From Pseudomonas sp. MN1F (GTDB taxonomy: Bacteria; Pseudomonadota; Gammaproteobacteria; Pseudomonadales; Pseudomonadaceae), in contig NZ_VZII01000022.1 of the NCBI RefSeq assembly GCF_009391885.1, forward strand, positions 1-52,995: DNA of 52,995 nucleotides, given 5' to 3'. Made by a program: the position numbers and the translations under genes. A model generated the notes under the pieces. The model searched no databases. It saw nothing but the letters and a program-made list of their open reading frames with translations, and was not told where the DNA came from. Positions 20,953 to 27,591 of the stretch are shown one piece after another (position 1 is the first letter of the stretch; each line of letters starts with the position of its first letter).

Positions 20953-20982
20953 AAAAAAGCCAGGTTTTACCCTGGCTTTTTT
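20953..20982. terminator. Bidirectional terminator between the gtrA operon and a PtrA-like gene
   Basis: AAAAAAGCCAGG/CCTGGCTTTTTT with a 6-base loop. T-runs on both strands serve the operon on the left and the convergent gene ending at 21024. Confidence 0.9.
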
Positions 20983-21023
20983 GTCGATTTCTTTCGTCAT
21001 TTGAAGTCCTATTTAACCGCCGA

Positions 21024-21245
21024 TTAATTGTCGGCTTGTTCCTTACCATCCTTGCTTTCTTTCTTTTGCTCTTGAGCGACTTGTTGTTTGTTCTGGTCCG
21101 AAGAGTCATCGCTCCATAGGCGAGCCTGTTCGGTTCGGAAGTTCTCGTTGAACTGTTTCGTTCGCTCGAAGCCGCCTTCAGCGTAAGCGGTACCCATGAG
21201 ACCCAGCAGCAGGCTGCCAATAGCGATAGATTTGACAAATTTCAT
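21024..21245 (-). CDS. PtrA-like small periplasmic protein
   Basis: The 73-residue protein has a signal peptide (MKFVKSIAIGSLLLGLMGTAYA) followed by EGGFERTKQFNENFRTEQARL. This matches the co-regulatory protein PtrA N-terminal pattern EGGxxRTxxxxExxR. The C-terminus is charged and Gln/Lys-rich. P. aeruginosa ptrA is copper-induced through CopR and was first described as a type III secretion repressor; a role in copper tolerance has been reported. GAGG precedes the ATG by seven bases. A metal-type promoter identical in its box to that of czcC drives it. A second copy lies at 51382. Confidence 0.8.
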   Translation of the reverse strand: MKFVKSIAIGSLLLGLMGTAYAEGGFERTKQFNENFRTEQARLWSDDSSDQNKQQVAQEQKKESKDGKEQADN

Positions 21246-21315
21246 TGTGAACCTCGGTTCATACTAGGCCAACCTGATTAGCGGCCTTTGTTGGTTTGTA
21301 GTTTAGGAACGCGAA

Positions 21316-21353
21316 GCTAACGACAAGGTGAGTCAATAATTACAATTCCGTAA
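21316..21353 (-). promoter_or_regulatory. Metal-type promoter of the first PtrA-like gene
   Basis: Reading leftwards: TTACGGAATTGTAAT (21353-21339), 17 bp, GTTAGC (21321-21316). The box is identical to the czcC box over all 15 bases. A further ATTACAAT at 21447-21454 has no matching -10 and may be an extra regulator site. Confidence 0.7.
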
Positions 21354-21511
21354 TTTTGGCTGCAGATAGGATGCGTTAAATCTTCAAATCTGGAAGGATC
21401 ATGTCTATCTCGGCACTGTCGAGGGCGACTTCGAATTTTCTCTTAAATTACAATTTTGATATCTAGCGCGTTAATTCAGCGCGGCGTTGTTGGCCGCCCT
21501 AGGAGATAGCC

Positions 21512-22099
21512 ATGAATGACATAGAGCCCTGGGCAGTTGCTATCGGTGACTTTCGCCGCTGCACTGAAAAACTCACTGTCCAGCTCGATGAGCTGACCTC
21601 GCAGACGCGCACCTCCAGCGCTGTTCTGGAGAGGTCGAACGAACTGGTGGAGCAGGTGGACGCTGTCGGCCGGCAGATTCAGGAGGAGGTGCGAAAGGCG
21701 GAGAAGGCTTGGTCGAACGCGGAGGAGGTTGCCTTGCGCGCCGCTGCATCAGCGTATTCAGCTGCATGCCGCGGAGTCGACACCGCCATCCAGCCACTGA
21801 TCTCGGAGCTTACAGCAGCGACAAAGGCGGCGGACGCCTCTATCCAGGAGCTCAAGCGGGCACCGGTGCTGGCCAAGCGTTATGTGATGGTGGTCGCCAC
21901 GGCGTTCTTCATTCTGGCGCTGATCTGTGTCTACTCGACCATGCGCCTGATCGATGCCGCCGGCAGCGTAAGTGCTCAAGAGAAAGTGAATGCTCAGTAC
22001 TTCTCACACCTGTGGAAAAACGCCAATCCTGACGAACAGAAGATTATTAAGTCGGTGATTCTGCGGTCGCCCATGGACCCTGTGGTCCTTCGGCACTGA
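21512..22099 (+). CDS. Unknown coiled-coil membrane protein
   Basis: The 195-residue protein has AGGAG in good position before ATG 21512. Residues about 15-115 are helical and rich in Glu, Gln, Ala and Arg with heptad-like spacing (RSNELVEQVDAVGRQIQEEV). One membrane helix, VMVVATAFFILALICVYS, follows at about 124-142. A short C-terminal domain holds HLWKNANPDEQKIIKSVIL. I do not recognise the family; some mobilisation and relaxase-accessory proteins share this layout, but nothing specific supports that. It is convergent with czcS across a shared hairpin. Confidence 0.7.
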   Translation: MNDIEPWAVAIGDFRRCTEKLTVQLDELTSQTRTSSAVLERSNELVEQVDAVGRQIQEEVRKAEKAWSNAEEVALRAAASAYSAACRGVDTAIQPLISELTAATKAADASIQELKRAPVLAKRYVMVVATAFFILALICVYSTMRLIDAAGSVSAQEKVNAQYFSHLWKNANPDEQKIIKSVILRSPMDPVVLRH

Positions 22100-22117
22100 T
22101 GCATTGAGGCAAACAAA

Positions 22118-22139
22118 AGGCCCGTCGATTGACGGGCCT
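22118..22139 (-). terminator. Intrinsic terminator of czcRS
   Basis: Stem AGGCCCGTC/GACGGGCCT with a 4-base loop; TTTTGTTTG follows on the minus strand. It ends transcription from czcRS and lies between convergent genes. Confidence 0.85.
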
Positions 22140-22156
22140 AATCGTGTCTGCGCAAT

Positions 22157-23575
22157 TTAAGCGGCGGTCATTGCCGGCTGCATTTGCTGGGCTTCCGGAA
22201 AGTGAAGGTGGAACCAGGTGAAGTTTTCTTCGGTCACCTCCACGCTCGCCGATCCCTGGTGCAGACTCATGATCGACTGCACAATGGCCAAGCCAAGACC
22301 GGTACCGCCTTCGCTCCGTGCTCGGCTCTTGTCCACACGGTAGAACCGCTCAAACAAGTGCGCGTGGTGTTCCTTGGCAATACCACGGCCGGGGTTGCCG
22401 ACACTCAACGTCGTACCGCTCGCACTATGCTGCACCTTAACGTAGACCGTGCGGCCGCGAGGGCAGTAACGGATCGCGTTCGAGACCAGATTCGAGACGG
22501 CACGTTGAACCATCAGGCGATTCCCGCGCACCACGTCATCACTGCCGGAGATCTGCAGCTGAATCTCGCCTTCTTCTGCTGAAATGCTGAAGAGCTCGCA
22601 CACTCGCTGAACCTCGTCGACCAAGGAGACGGATTCGAACTCCACCATTGATGCTGGATGACTGACCTGGGCCAAGAACAGCATGTCGGAAACCATGCGG
22701 CTCATGCGGTCCAGCTCTTCTGTGCACGACTCCAGAACCTCCCGGTACTCGGAAAGCGATCGTTCTCTGGTCAAGGCAACCTGGGCCTTGCCCATCAGGT
22801 TGGAAAGCGGTGCTCGAAGTTCGTGAGCAAGGTCGTCAGAAAACTGCGAGAGCTGCTGAACCCCATCATCCAGGCGAGCCAGCATGATGTTGATGCCGTC
22901 GGCGAGCATTTTGAGTTCTGCCGGCATCCCATCAGTTGGAAGGCGATGGTCGAGGCTCTCGGTTGAGATTTTCGAGGCGATCTTGAGGAACTTGGTCAGT
23001 GGTAGCAGGCCTCTGCGCACAGTCCACCAGCCAATGGCCAAGATCAGTGCGAGGATGACGGGGGACATCATCAAGGCCCAGGTCAGCAACGCATCGAGCA
23101 GCGCCTCACTGGATGACTGGTCCATGGTCATATAGACGCTGACCTCTGTTCCATCGCCCAAACGCATGATTCGAGAAGCACTCAGCAGAGGACGGTCCTG
23201 CGTATCACGCCATTCGTGCTCTTTGGGCTGGGCCGCCGGCTGAAACTTGTGCACCTCCAGATTGACCTGTTTCGAGCCAATCGAGAGCAGGGGAGTCTGA
23301 TTCTGTGAGGTATCGAATATGCTCACATACAGGTTGTTGTGGCCCATGACCAAATCGACAAGCTGATGCGCATCCGCGTTGACGCCGGAGATGTCCGGGA
23401 TGGTGGACAGGTTGTGAGCCATCCCCGCCATCTTTACTTCCAGGTCTGCTCTGGCATTTCTTTCCAGAGCCTTGCCTACCATCAGATAGCCAAAGGTGGC
23501 GAACAGAAGCAGCAACGCTGCGCTCATCAACCCAACTTTTAACCCCAGCTTTGCAGCCAGGCTGAATGGCCTCAT
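22157..23575 (-). CDS. czcS: CzcS, heavy-metal sensor histidine kinase
   Basis: The 472-residue protein has TM1 at about 12-34, a periplasmic sensor region at 35-162, TM2 at about 163-187, HAMP (188-240), HisKA with phosphorylated H251 in DDLAHELRAPLSNL, and a GHKL ATPase domain with N box (VSNLVSNAIRYCP), G1 (GNPGRGI) and G2 (GGTGLGLAI). It belongs to the heavy-metal sensor kinase family (CusS/CopS/CzcS). In Pseudomonas CzcS senses Zn, Cd or Co in the periplasm. It overlaps czcR by four bases (ATGA), so translation is coupled. Confidence 0.93.
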   Translation of the reverse strand: MRPFSLAAKLGLKVGLMSAALLLLFATFGYLMVGKALERNARADLEVKMAGMAHNLSTIPDISGVNADAHQLVDLVMGHNNLYVSIFDTSQNQTPLLSIGSKQVNLEVHKFQPAAQPKEHEWRDTQDRPLLSASRIMRLGDGTEVSVYMTMDQSSSEALLDALLTWALMMSPVILALILAIGWWTVRRGLLPLTKFLKIASKISTESLDHRLPTDGMPAELKMLADGINIMLARLDDGVQQLSQFSDDLAHELRAPLSNLMGKAQVALTRERSLSEYREVLESCTEELDRMSRMVSDMLFLAQVSHPASMVEFESVSLVDEVQRVCELFSISAEEGEIQLQISGSDDVVRGNRLMVQRAVSNLVSNAIRYCPRGRTVYVKVQHSASGTTLSVGNPGRGIAKEHHAHLFERFYRVDKSRARSEGGTGLGLAIVQSIMSLHQGSASVEVTEENFTWFHLHFPEAQQMQPAMTAA

Positions 23576-24246
23576 GCGCGTTCCTCAAAAACGTACCCAA
23601 CGCCACGAAGCGTGTGAATGAGCTTGGTTTCAAACGGCTCATCGATCTTCGAGCGCAAGCGCCGGATGGCTACATCGATGACATTGGTGTCGCAATCGAA
23701 ATTCATATCCCAGACCAACGAGATGATCTGAGAGCGAGTCAGCGCTTCGCCCGTTCGGCTCATGAGCAGGTGCAGAAGCGCAAATTCCTTGGTGGTGAGA
23801 TCGATGCGTGTGCCACCGCGGAAGACGCGATGGCGGACGGAGTCGAGTTCCAGATCGGCAATTTTCAGCGAGCTCTTCTCGACTAACTCATCACCACGGC
23901 GTTGCAGCGAACGGATGCGAGCAAGCAGCTCAGGGAATTCGAATGGCTTCACAAGGTAGTCATCCGCGCCGCCGTCCAAGCCCTTGAGCTTGTCATTGAT
24001 GCGTCCGCGGGCGGTCAGCATGATGATGCGGACCCGGCTGGTCTTACGGATGGTTTCCAGCAGGTCCCAGCCGTCGATACCCGGGAGGTTCACGTCCAGG
24101 AGGACCAACGAATAGACATTAGTGTTGAACAAGTGCAGAGCATCTACACCGTTGTGCACGATATCTACGACATACCCGCTTTCGGATAGGCCCTGCTGAA
24201 GATATTCGGCAGTTTTAATTTCGTCTTCCACAACTAGAACGCGCAT
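23572..24246 (-). CDS. czcR: CzcR, metal-responsive response regulator
   Basis: The 224-residue OmpR-type regulator has receiver E7/D8, phospho-acceptor D51, T78 and K100, and a winged-helix domain with DMNFDCDTNVIDVAIRRLR. It is paired with czcS. CzcR activates czcCBA and in P. aeruginosa also represses oprD. The TTGTAAT boxes here are its likely targets. Its reading helix differs from the orphan regulator and CopR at only a few positions, so targets probably overlap. The palindrome at 24420 may mediate autoregulation. Confidence 0.93.
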   Translation of the reverse strand: MRVLVVEDEIKTAEYLQQGLSESGYVVDIVHNGVDALHLFNTNVYSLVLLDVNLPGIDGWDLLETIRKTSRVRIIMLTARGRINDKLKGLDGGADDYLVKPFEFPELLARIRSLQRRGDELVEKSSLKIADLELDSVRHRVFRGGTRIDLTTKEFALLHLLMSRTGEALTRSQIISLVWDMNFDCDTNVIDVAIRRLRSKIDEPFETKLIHTLRGVGYVFEERA

Positions 24247-24419
24247 AACTTATCTCAAGGTGTGAGGAAGGAGTTGGCCTAATCCGCCAAGATTATGGTT
24301 GCAGGCTGTTCGAAAGTTTGGCTGAGGGTATGGCATGTGGTAGTCGCTACCTCTGTCCATACGCCGGGTCACCTGAGGACGCTTGAATCTTAACGCGAAG
24401 AAGCTGGCCGCGGCGAAAT

Positions 24420-24439
24420 CCTACAAATTTGTAATGTAG
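24420..24439 (-). promoter_or_regulatory. Palindromic box in the czcRS upstream region
   Basis: CTACAAATTTGTAATGTAG contains box-like sequence in both directions (minus: TTACAAATTTGTAGG; plus: CTACAAATTTGTAAT). No good -10 lies 17 bp away on the minus strand. On the plus strand GACAGT does, pointing to a region without a recognisable gene. Probably a regulator site for czcRS autocontrol. Confidence 0.45.
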
Positions 24440-24458
24440 CCGCAAGATTTCTGACAGT

Positions 24459-24712
24459 AATGCAGGCTCCACCCCTAAGCATAGCGGATTCTGGGGCCTG
24501 CGGCGGTGTATGACAGATTCGCCTGGCAGGTGGAATCGGCCAGGACAGGCAGCATTTCGGTCGTTAGCTTGCAAGGACTGGTACTGGCCTTGGATCGAGG
24601 GCGCCACGCAGGCAGACCCCATGCACGGCCGCAAACCGCAGCGCCTTTCTGCAAATTAGTTCACGTGGCGGCTCGATATTCTCTCGAATAATTATCTTAC
24701 AATCTATTACAT
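24459..24712. other. Intergenic stretch without supported gene
   Basis: About 250 bp between the czcRS control region and the next promoter. One 61-codon plus frame (24506-24691) has an unconvincing composition and no ribosome site. The last 60 bases are AT-rich and hold extra ATTAC/TTACA halves (CTTACAATCTATTAC near 24698), perhaps added regulator contacts. Confidence 0.4.
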
Positions 24713-24750
24713 GTCCAAATTGTAATTGCCCGATCATCTTGGTGTTAGCC
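24713..24750 (+). promoter_or_regulatory. Metal-type promoter of a structured RNA leader
   Basis: TGTCCAAATTGTAAT (24713-24727) plus 17 bp plus GTTAGC (24745-24750). The predicted start is near 24757, well upstream of a terminator at 24896-24920 and the DUF2790 gene at 24936. Confidence 0.65.
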
Positions 24751-24756
24751 TCCTTT

Positions 24757-24920
24757 GCTAGTTTAAGGGCAGCGGAAGAGGCATCGCTGCTTTGGAAATT
24801 GTCTCATTTCAAAGCAGCTTGGCAAGAGCACCGAGCAGTTGTTCGCGCCAGTGCATTCACCTGTAAACCATACGCTCCTTTGGTAGGTGAATTTTAGCGC
24901 CCCCCTACGGGCGCTTTTTT
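24757..24920 (+). ncRNA. Candidate metal-induced structured RNA ending in a terminator
   Basis: About 165 nt lie between a metal-type promoter and an intrinsic terminator, without a convincing ORF. Three hairpins are visible: GCTGCTTTG..CAAAGCAGC (about 24786-24818), ATTCACCT/AGGTGAAT (24855-24862 with 24885-24892), and the terminator stem (24896-24915). The DUF2790 start codon follows only 16 bases after the T-run. The RNA could be a free small RNA, or a leader whose terminator must be read through to express the gene. I do not match it to a known riboswitch or sRNA family. Ends are inferred and may be off by a few bases. Confidence 0.45.
24896..24920 (+). terminator. Intrinsic terminator just upstream of a DUF2790 gene
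   Basis: Stem AGCGCCC/GGGCGCT (24896-24902, 24909-24915) with a 6-base loop and six T. It lies within the 5' region of the next gene rather than behind a gene. Confidence 0.8.
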
Positions 24921-24935
24921 ATTAAGGGACTTCTT

Positions 24936-25262
24936 ATGAACACTACTGTATCAGCGATCGCCGTGTTTTTGCTCTTTACATCACTAACAGCCAATGCCCA
25001 AAGCGGTATGGAGATCAATAAACGCATCGAGCGTACTGCTAGAGAGGCTACAGCGGATTATGCTCAACGCGTAAAAAAGCCCATGCCTCAACTAGAAGAC
25101 TACGCCTATGGCATGGACCTGGACGTTGGTAAGTTGGTGTATGTATCACCCAGTGTGCGGTACTGCGGTAATGTAAGAAGCATGATGACCTACGAAGACT
25201 CGAAAGGCGAACTGCACATGGTTCGCTACCTGGTGAAGGGCGAGTGTGTTAATAGCCGTTAA
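24936..25262 (+). CDS. DUF2790-family small secreted protein, second copy
   Basis: The 108-residue protein has a signal peptide ending SLTANA. The DUF2790 core YAQRVKKPMPQLEDYAYGMD, then DVGKLVYVSP, CGNVRSMMTYEDSKGELHMV and a C-terminal Cys are in the same order as in the gene at 11089; the two share the KPMP-x-hDY-x-YGM motif and the T-(F/Y)-EDS-x-G motif. AAGGGA lies seven bases before the ATG. It follows the structured RNA and its terminator directly, so expression may depend on read-through. Function unknown, probably periplasmic and metal-linked. Confidence 0.88.
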   Translation: MNTTVSAIAVFLLFTSLTANAQSGMEINKRIERTAREATADYAQRVKKPMPQLEDYAYGMDLDVGKLVYVSPSVRYCGNVRSMMTYEDSKGELHMVRYLVKGECVNSR

Positions 25263-25294
25263 GACTCATCAAGATGATCCCTGCGGCCACCGGA

Positions 25295-25645
25295 TCATAG
25301 AAGCTCAATGCCGAACCGGCGCAGCAGTATGGCGAAGCCTCCGAAGCTGGCCATTGTGATGAGGATGCTGCTGATCAGTGTCGGCCAAAAGCCGAGCTTA
25401 GGTAGCAGCAATGGAAAAGCAATAAACATCGGTAGGGTCGGAAGCACGTACCAGAACGTGTACCAAGCATGGTTGGAGATCTTCTCCATGCTCTGGTTCT
25501 CTAAATAGAGCCAGACCAACGTCACGACCGTGACCAAGGGTAGGGCGGCGACCAAGCCGCCCAGCTTGTCGCTGCGTTTCGCCAGCTCTGACACGAGAAT
25601 CACTATACCGGCAGTGAGTAGGTACTTCGTGATGATCCAGGCCAT
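25295..25645 (-). CDS. DUF3147-like membrane protein
   Basis: The 116-residue protein starts at ATG 25645 (AAGG eight bases upstream); the frame is open to 25735, but the extra 30 residues are polar and lack membrane character. Four helices are predicted (about 5-20, 27-46, 57-79, 86-107), beginning MAWIITKYLLTAGIVILVSE. The pattern WYTFWYVLPTLPMFIAFPLLLP resembles DUF3147. Function is unknown. It lies 157 bp after czcD on the same strand and could be co-transcribed. Confidence 0.7.
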   Translation of the reverse strand: MAWIITKYLLTAGIVILVSELAKRSDKLGGLVAALPLVTVVTLVWLYLENQSMEKISNHAWYTFWYVLPTLPMFIAFPLLLPKLGFWPTLISSILITMASFGGFAILLRRFGIELL

Positions 25646-25802
25646 CGCTGAGCCTTCTGGAGGTTGTTGACGAGGGCAGGCGAAGCCATTCACCAACCCC
25701 CTTGAAGCGCTCCTGCCGTTTACGGCATCCCTCACCGCATTTTTTTTGCAACATCACCCTCAGCCAGGAGGGTGATGTGTTTGCATGGTGTTTACCGATC
25801 GG

Positions 25803-26708
25803 TCAGTGCGAGGGTGAGGGAACGCTCTCGTGGAAAGCTGCCCGCTCGATCTGGATGGTGCAGTGATGGATTTCGAATGCATCGCTGACAGCATCCACGA
25901 CGGCCGCCAACACAGCATCCCCATCTGCAGAATCCCGAACCACTACGTGCGACGTCATCACGTTACTGCCACTGCTGACAGCCCACACGTGCAAGTCATG
26001 AACGTCCGTCACGCCATCTACTCCGAGGATGGTGGCCTCGATTGCCGTAACGTCGAGCCCCCTCGGGACACCCTCCATGAGGATCCCCAGGCTTTCGCGA
26101 AGCAACTGCCACGTCCGCGGCAGAACCCAAAGGCCGATCGCCACAGCGACAATCGTGTCGACCCAGGTCCAGCCGGTGAAGCGGATGATAAGTGCCGCGA
26201 TGATTACGCCAAGCGAGCCGAGCATGTCGCTCCAAACTTCGAGGTAGGCTCCTTTGACGTTGAGGCTTTCGTTGCTCGCAGATGCCAGAAGGCGCATCGA
26301 AATTAGGTTGATGATCAGGCCGGCGATTGCGATCCACATCATCGCTCCGGTAGCGATCTCCGCCGGCATGAAGAAGCGCTGGTAGGCCTCATACAAGATG
26401 TACATCGCCACCAGGAAGAGCAGCACGGCGTTGAACGTCGAAGCCAGAATTTCCAGGCGCGCATAGCCGAAGGTTCTTTTCTGATCCGCCGGCCGCTTGG
26501 CTATCTGAAGTGCAATCAGTGAGATCGCCAAGGCGGCAGTATCTGTGAACATGTGAGATGCGTCCGACAGCAGCGCCAGGCTGCCGGTAATCCACGCACC
26601 GATCACTTCTGCAATCATGAAGCTGCCAGTCAAGCCGAGCGCCATGATTAGCTTCTTCTGATGCCCCTCGCGTACTGCAGCGCTGCCATGGTCATGATTT
26701 GAACCCAC
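25803..26708 (-). CDS. czcD: CzcD, cation diffusion facilitator
   Basis: The 301-residue CDF transporter starts at GTG 26708 with AAGGAG six bases upstream. It has a short His-rich N-terminus (NHDHGSAAVREGH), six helices, and the zinc sites: DASHMFTD in TM2 and the EVWSDMLGSLG motif in TM5, giving the HxxxD/DxxxD set typical of Zn/Cd exporters. The cytoplasmic domain (about 205-290) includes VDGVTDVHDLHVWAV and IHHCTIQIE, the dimer metal sites. It moves Zn/Cd/Co from cytosol to periplasm by proton exchange, feeding CzcCBA. The zinc-ribbon gene lies 55 bp upstream. Confidence 0.95.
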   Translation of the reverse strand: MGSNHDHGSAAVREGHQKKLIMALGLTGSFMIAEVIGAWITGSLALLSDASHMFTDTAALAISLIALQIAKRPADQKRTFGYARLEILASTFNAVLLFLVAMYILYEAYQRFFMPAEIATGAMMWIAIAGLIINLISMRLLASASNESLNVKGAYLEVWSDMLGSLGVIIAALIIRFTGWTWVDTIVAVAIGLWVLPRTWQLLRESLGILMEGVPRGLDVTAIEATILGVDGVTDVHDLHVWAVSSGSNVMTSHVVVRDSADGDAVLAAVVDAVSDAFEIHHCTIQIERAAFHESVPSPSH

Positions 26709-26762
26709 GTATTTCTCCTTGCGCAGGGTTGTGGTCTCGTTGGCCTTCCTGTCTACCTAGCC

Positions 26763-27101
26763 TTAGAGCGTCGCTTGGCCACAGTGACTGCAAAATCTTG
26801 CTCCTGCACTCAGCAGCGAGCCGCAGGCGGTGCAACCACTCGATAGCGGTGTTCCGCAGTTTAGACAAAAGCGTGCTGACGGATCGTTGGCCGTCCGGCA
26901 CTGCCTGCAGCCCTGCAGATCTTTGATGGGGGCAGGAGTGGGAGGGCGCCCGCCGTCATACACCTGATTACCGCCGTCGCAGCCCTGCTGCCGGCCATGG
27001 CGATCATATTGCTCGGCCCCATGTCCCCCGCTGTGGTGCTTGCCTCCACCGTGGTTTCCACGGCCATGGTGCCCGCCCAGGATGTTTTTGAAAAAGCTCA
27101 T
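26763..27101 (-). CDS. His/Gly-rich protein with double zinc ribbon
   Basis: The 112-residue protein has AGGGG eight bases before its ATG. Residues about 9-35 are Gly/His-rich (GGHHGRGNHGGGKHHSGGHG). The C-terminal half has four CxxC pairs: CRQC, CLNC, CTAC and CSHC, arranged as two zinc ribbons. It is cytoplasmic by sequence. It precedes czcD on the same strand with a 54-bp gap, so it may buffer Zn or deliver it to CzcD; this is inference. I do not know a characterised homologue with this His-rich head. Confidence 0.75.
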   Translation of the reverse strand: MSFFKNILGGHHGRGNHGGGKHHSGGHGAEQYDRHGRQQGCDGGNQVYDGGRPPTPAPIKDLQGCRQCRTANDPSARFCLNCGTPLSSGCTACGSLLSAGARFCSHCGQATL

Positions 27102-27296
27102 GGTATTCGCCCCTCATTGATGGGTGACATATTAACGAGCAAAAGTTGAAAATAATATTCTGCTCGCGAGAAAGACTTGTAAGTTGAATTGAAAGTTCAA
27201 AATTAGCCTACGACAAAACGAAACCGTTTTGTTTGTGAAATTAAATTTATCTAGCTGAGCGGAGCATTGCTTTTGGTGGGTAGTATCCCCCTAATT

Positions 27297-27315
27297 TTGA
27301 TCATAGCGTGATCAA
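27297..27315. promoter_or_regulatory. Dyad TTGATCA-N5-TGATCAA
   Basis: Perfect 7-bp arms around TAGCG in the 490-bp region between the zinc-ribbon gene and eptA. It lies 30 bp upstream of the eptA metal-type box. It has an operator-like shape; the binding protein is unknown. The rest of 27102-27296 is AT-rich with no gene seen. Confidence 0.35.
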
Positions 27316-27345
27316 TGACAATCAAAACAGCAGTAATTGGATTTC

Positions 27346-27383
27346 TGTCAGCATTGTAATCCCGAGGTCATCGTGTCGTTATC
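27346..27383 (+). promoter_or_regulatory. Metal-type promoter of the eptA-like gene
   Basis: TGTCAGCATTGTAAT (27346-27360) plus 17 bp plus GTTATC (27378-27383). It is nearly the same as gtrA P1, including GGTCAT in the spacer. The leader to the ATG is about 200 bases with no evident gene. Confidence 0.68.
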
Positions 27384-27591
27384 AGGTCCCGGAAATAATG
27401 CGCTCAGCGAGATTCATTTCTCTTTTTATCCCTATGCCTCACACATACTAAGCGTCCCCAACGCCTAGGGGCCTAAGGCCTCTGACGCTCCGCACATTGC
27501 GCAATCGCTCAGCATCTGTCGACGGTTTGCCTTGTAGCTCCCGCTAACTCCATAGCTACCGCCATGGATAAGCAGCTTCCAGAGTTTGATA

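Noticed and set aside
21447..21454. An ATTACAAT half upstream of the unknown gene at 21512
   Set aside because: No -10 element lies at the 17-bp distance in either direction, so it is not counted among the promoters; it may still bind a regulator.
27176..27183. CTTGTAAG near the zinc-ribbon/czcD promoter region
   Set aside because: Only a half match to the metal-type box, with no spacing support.
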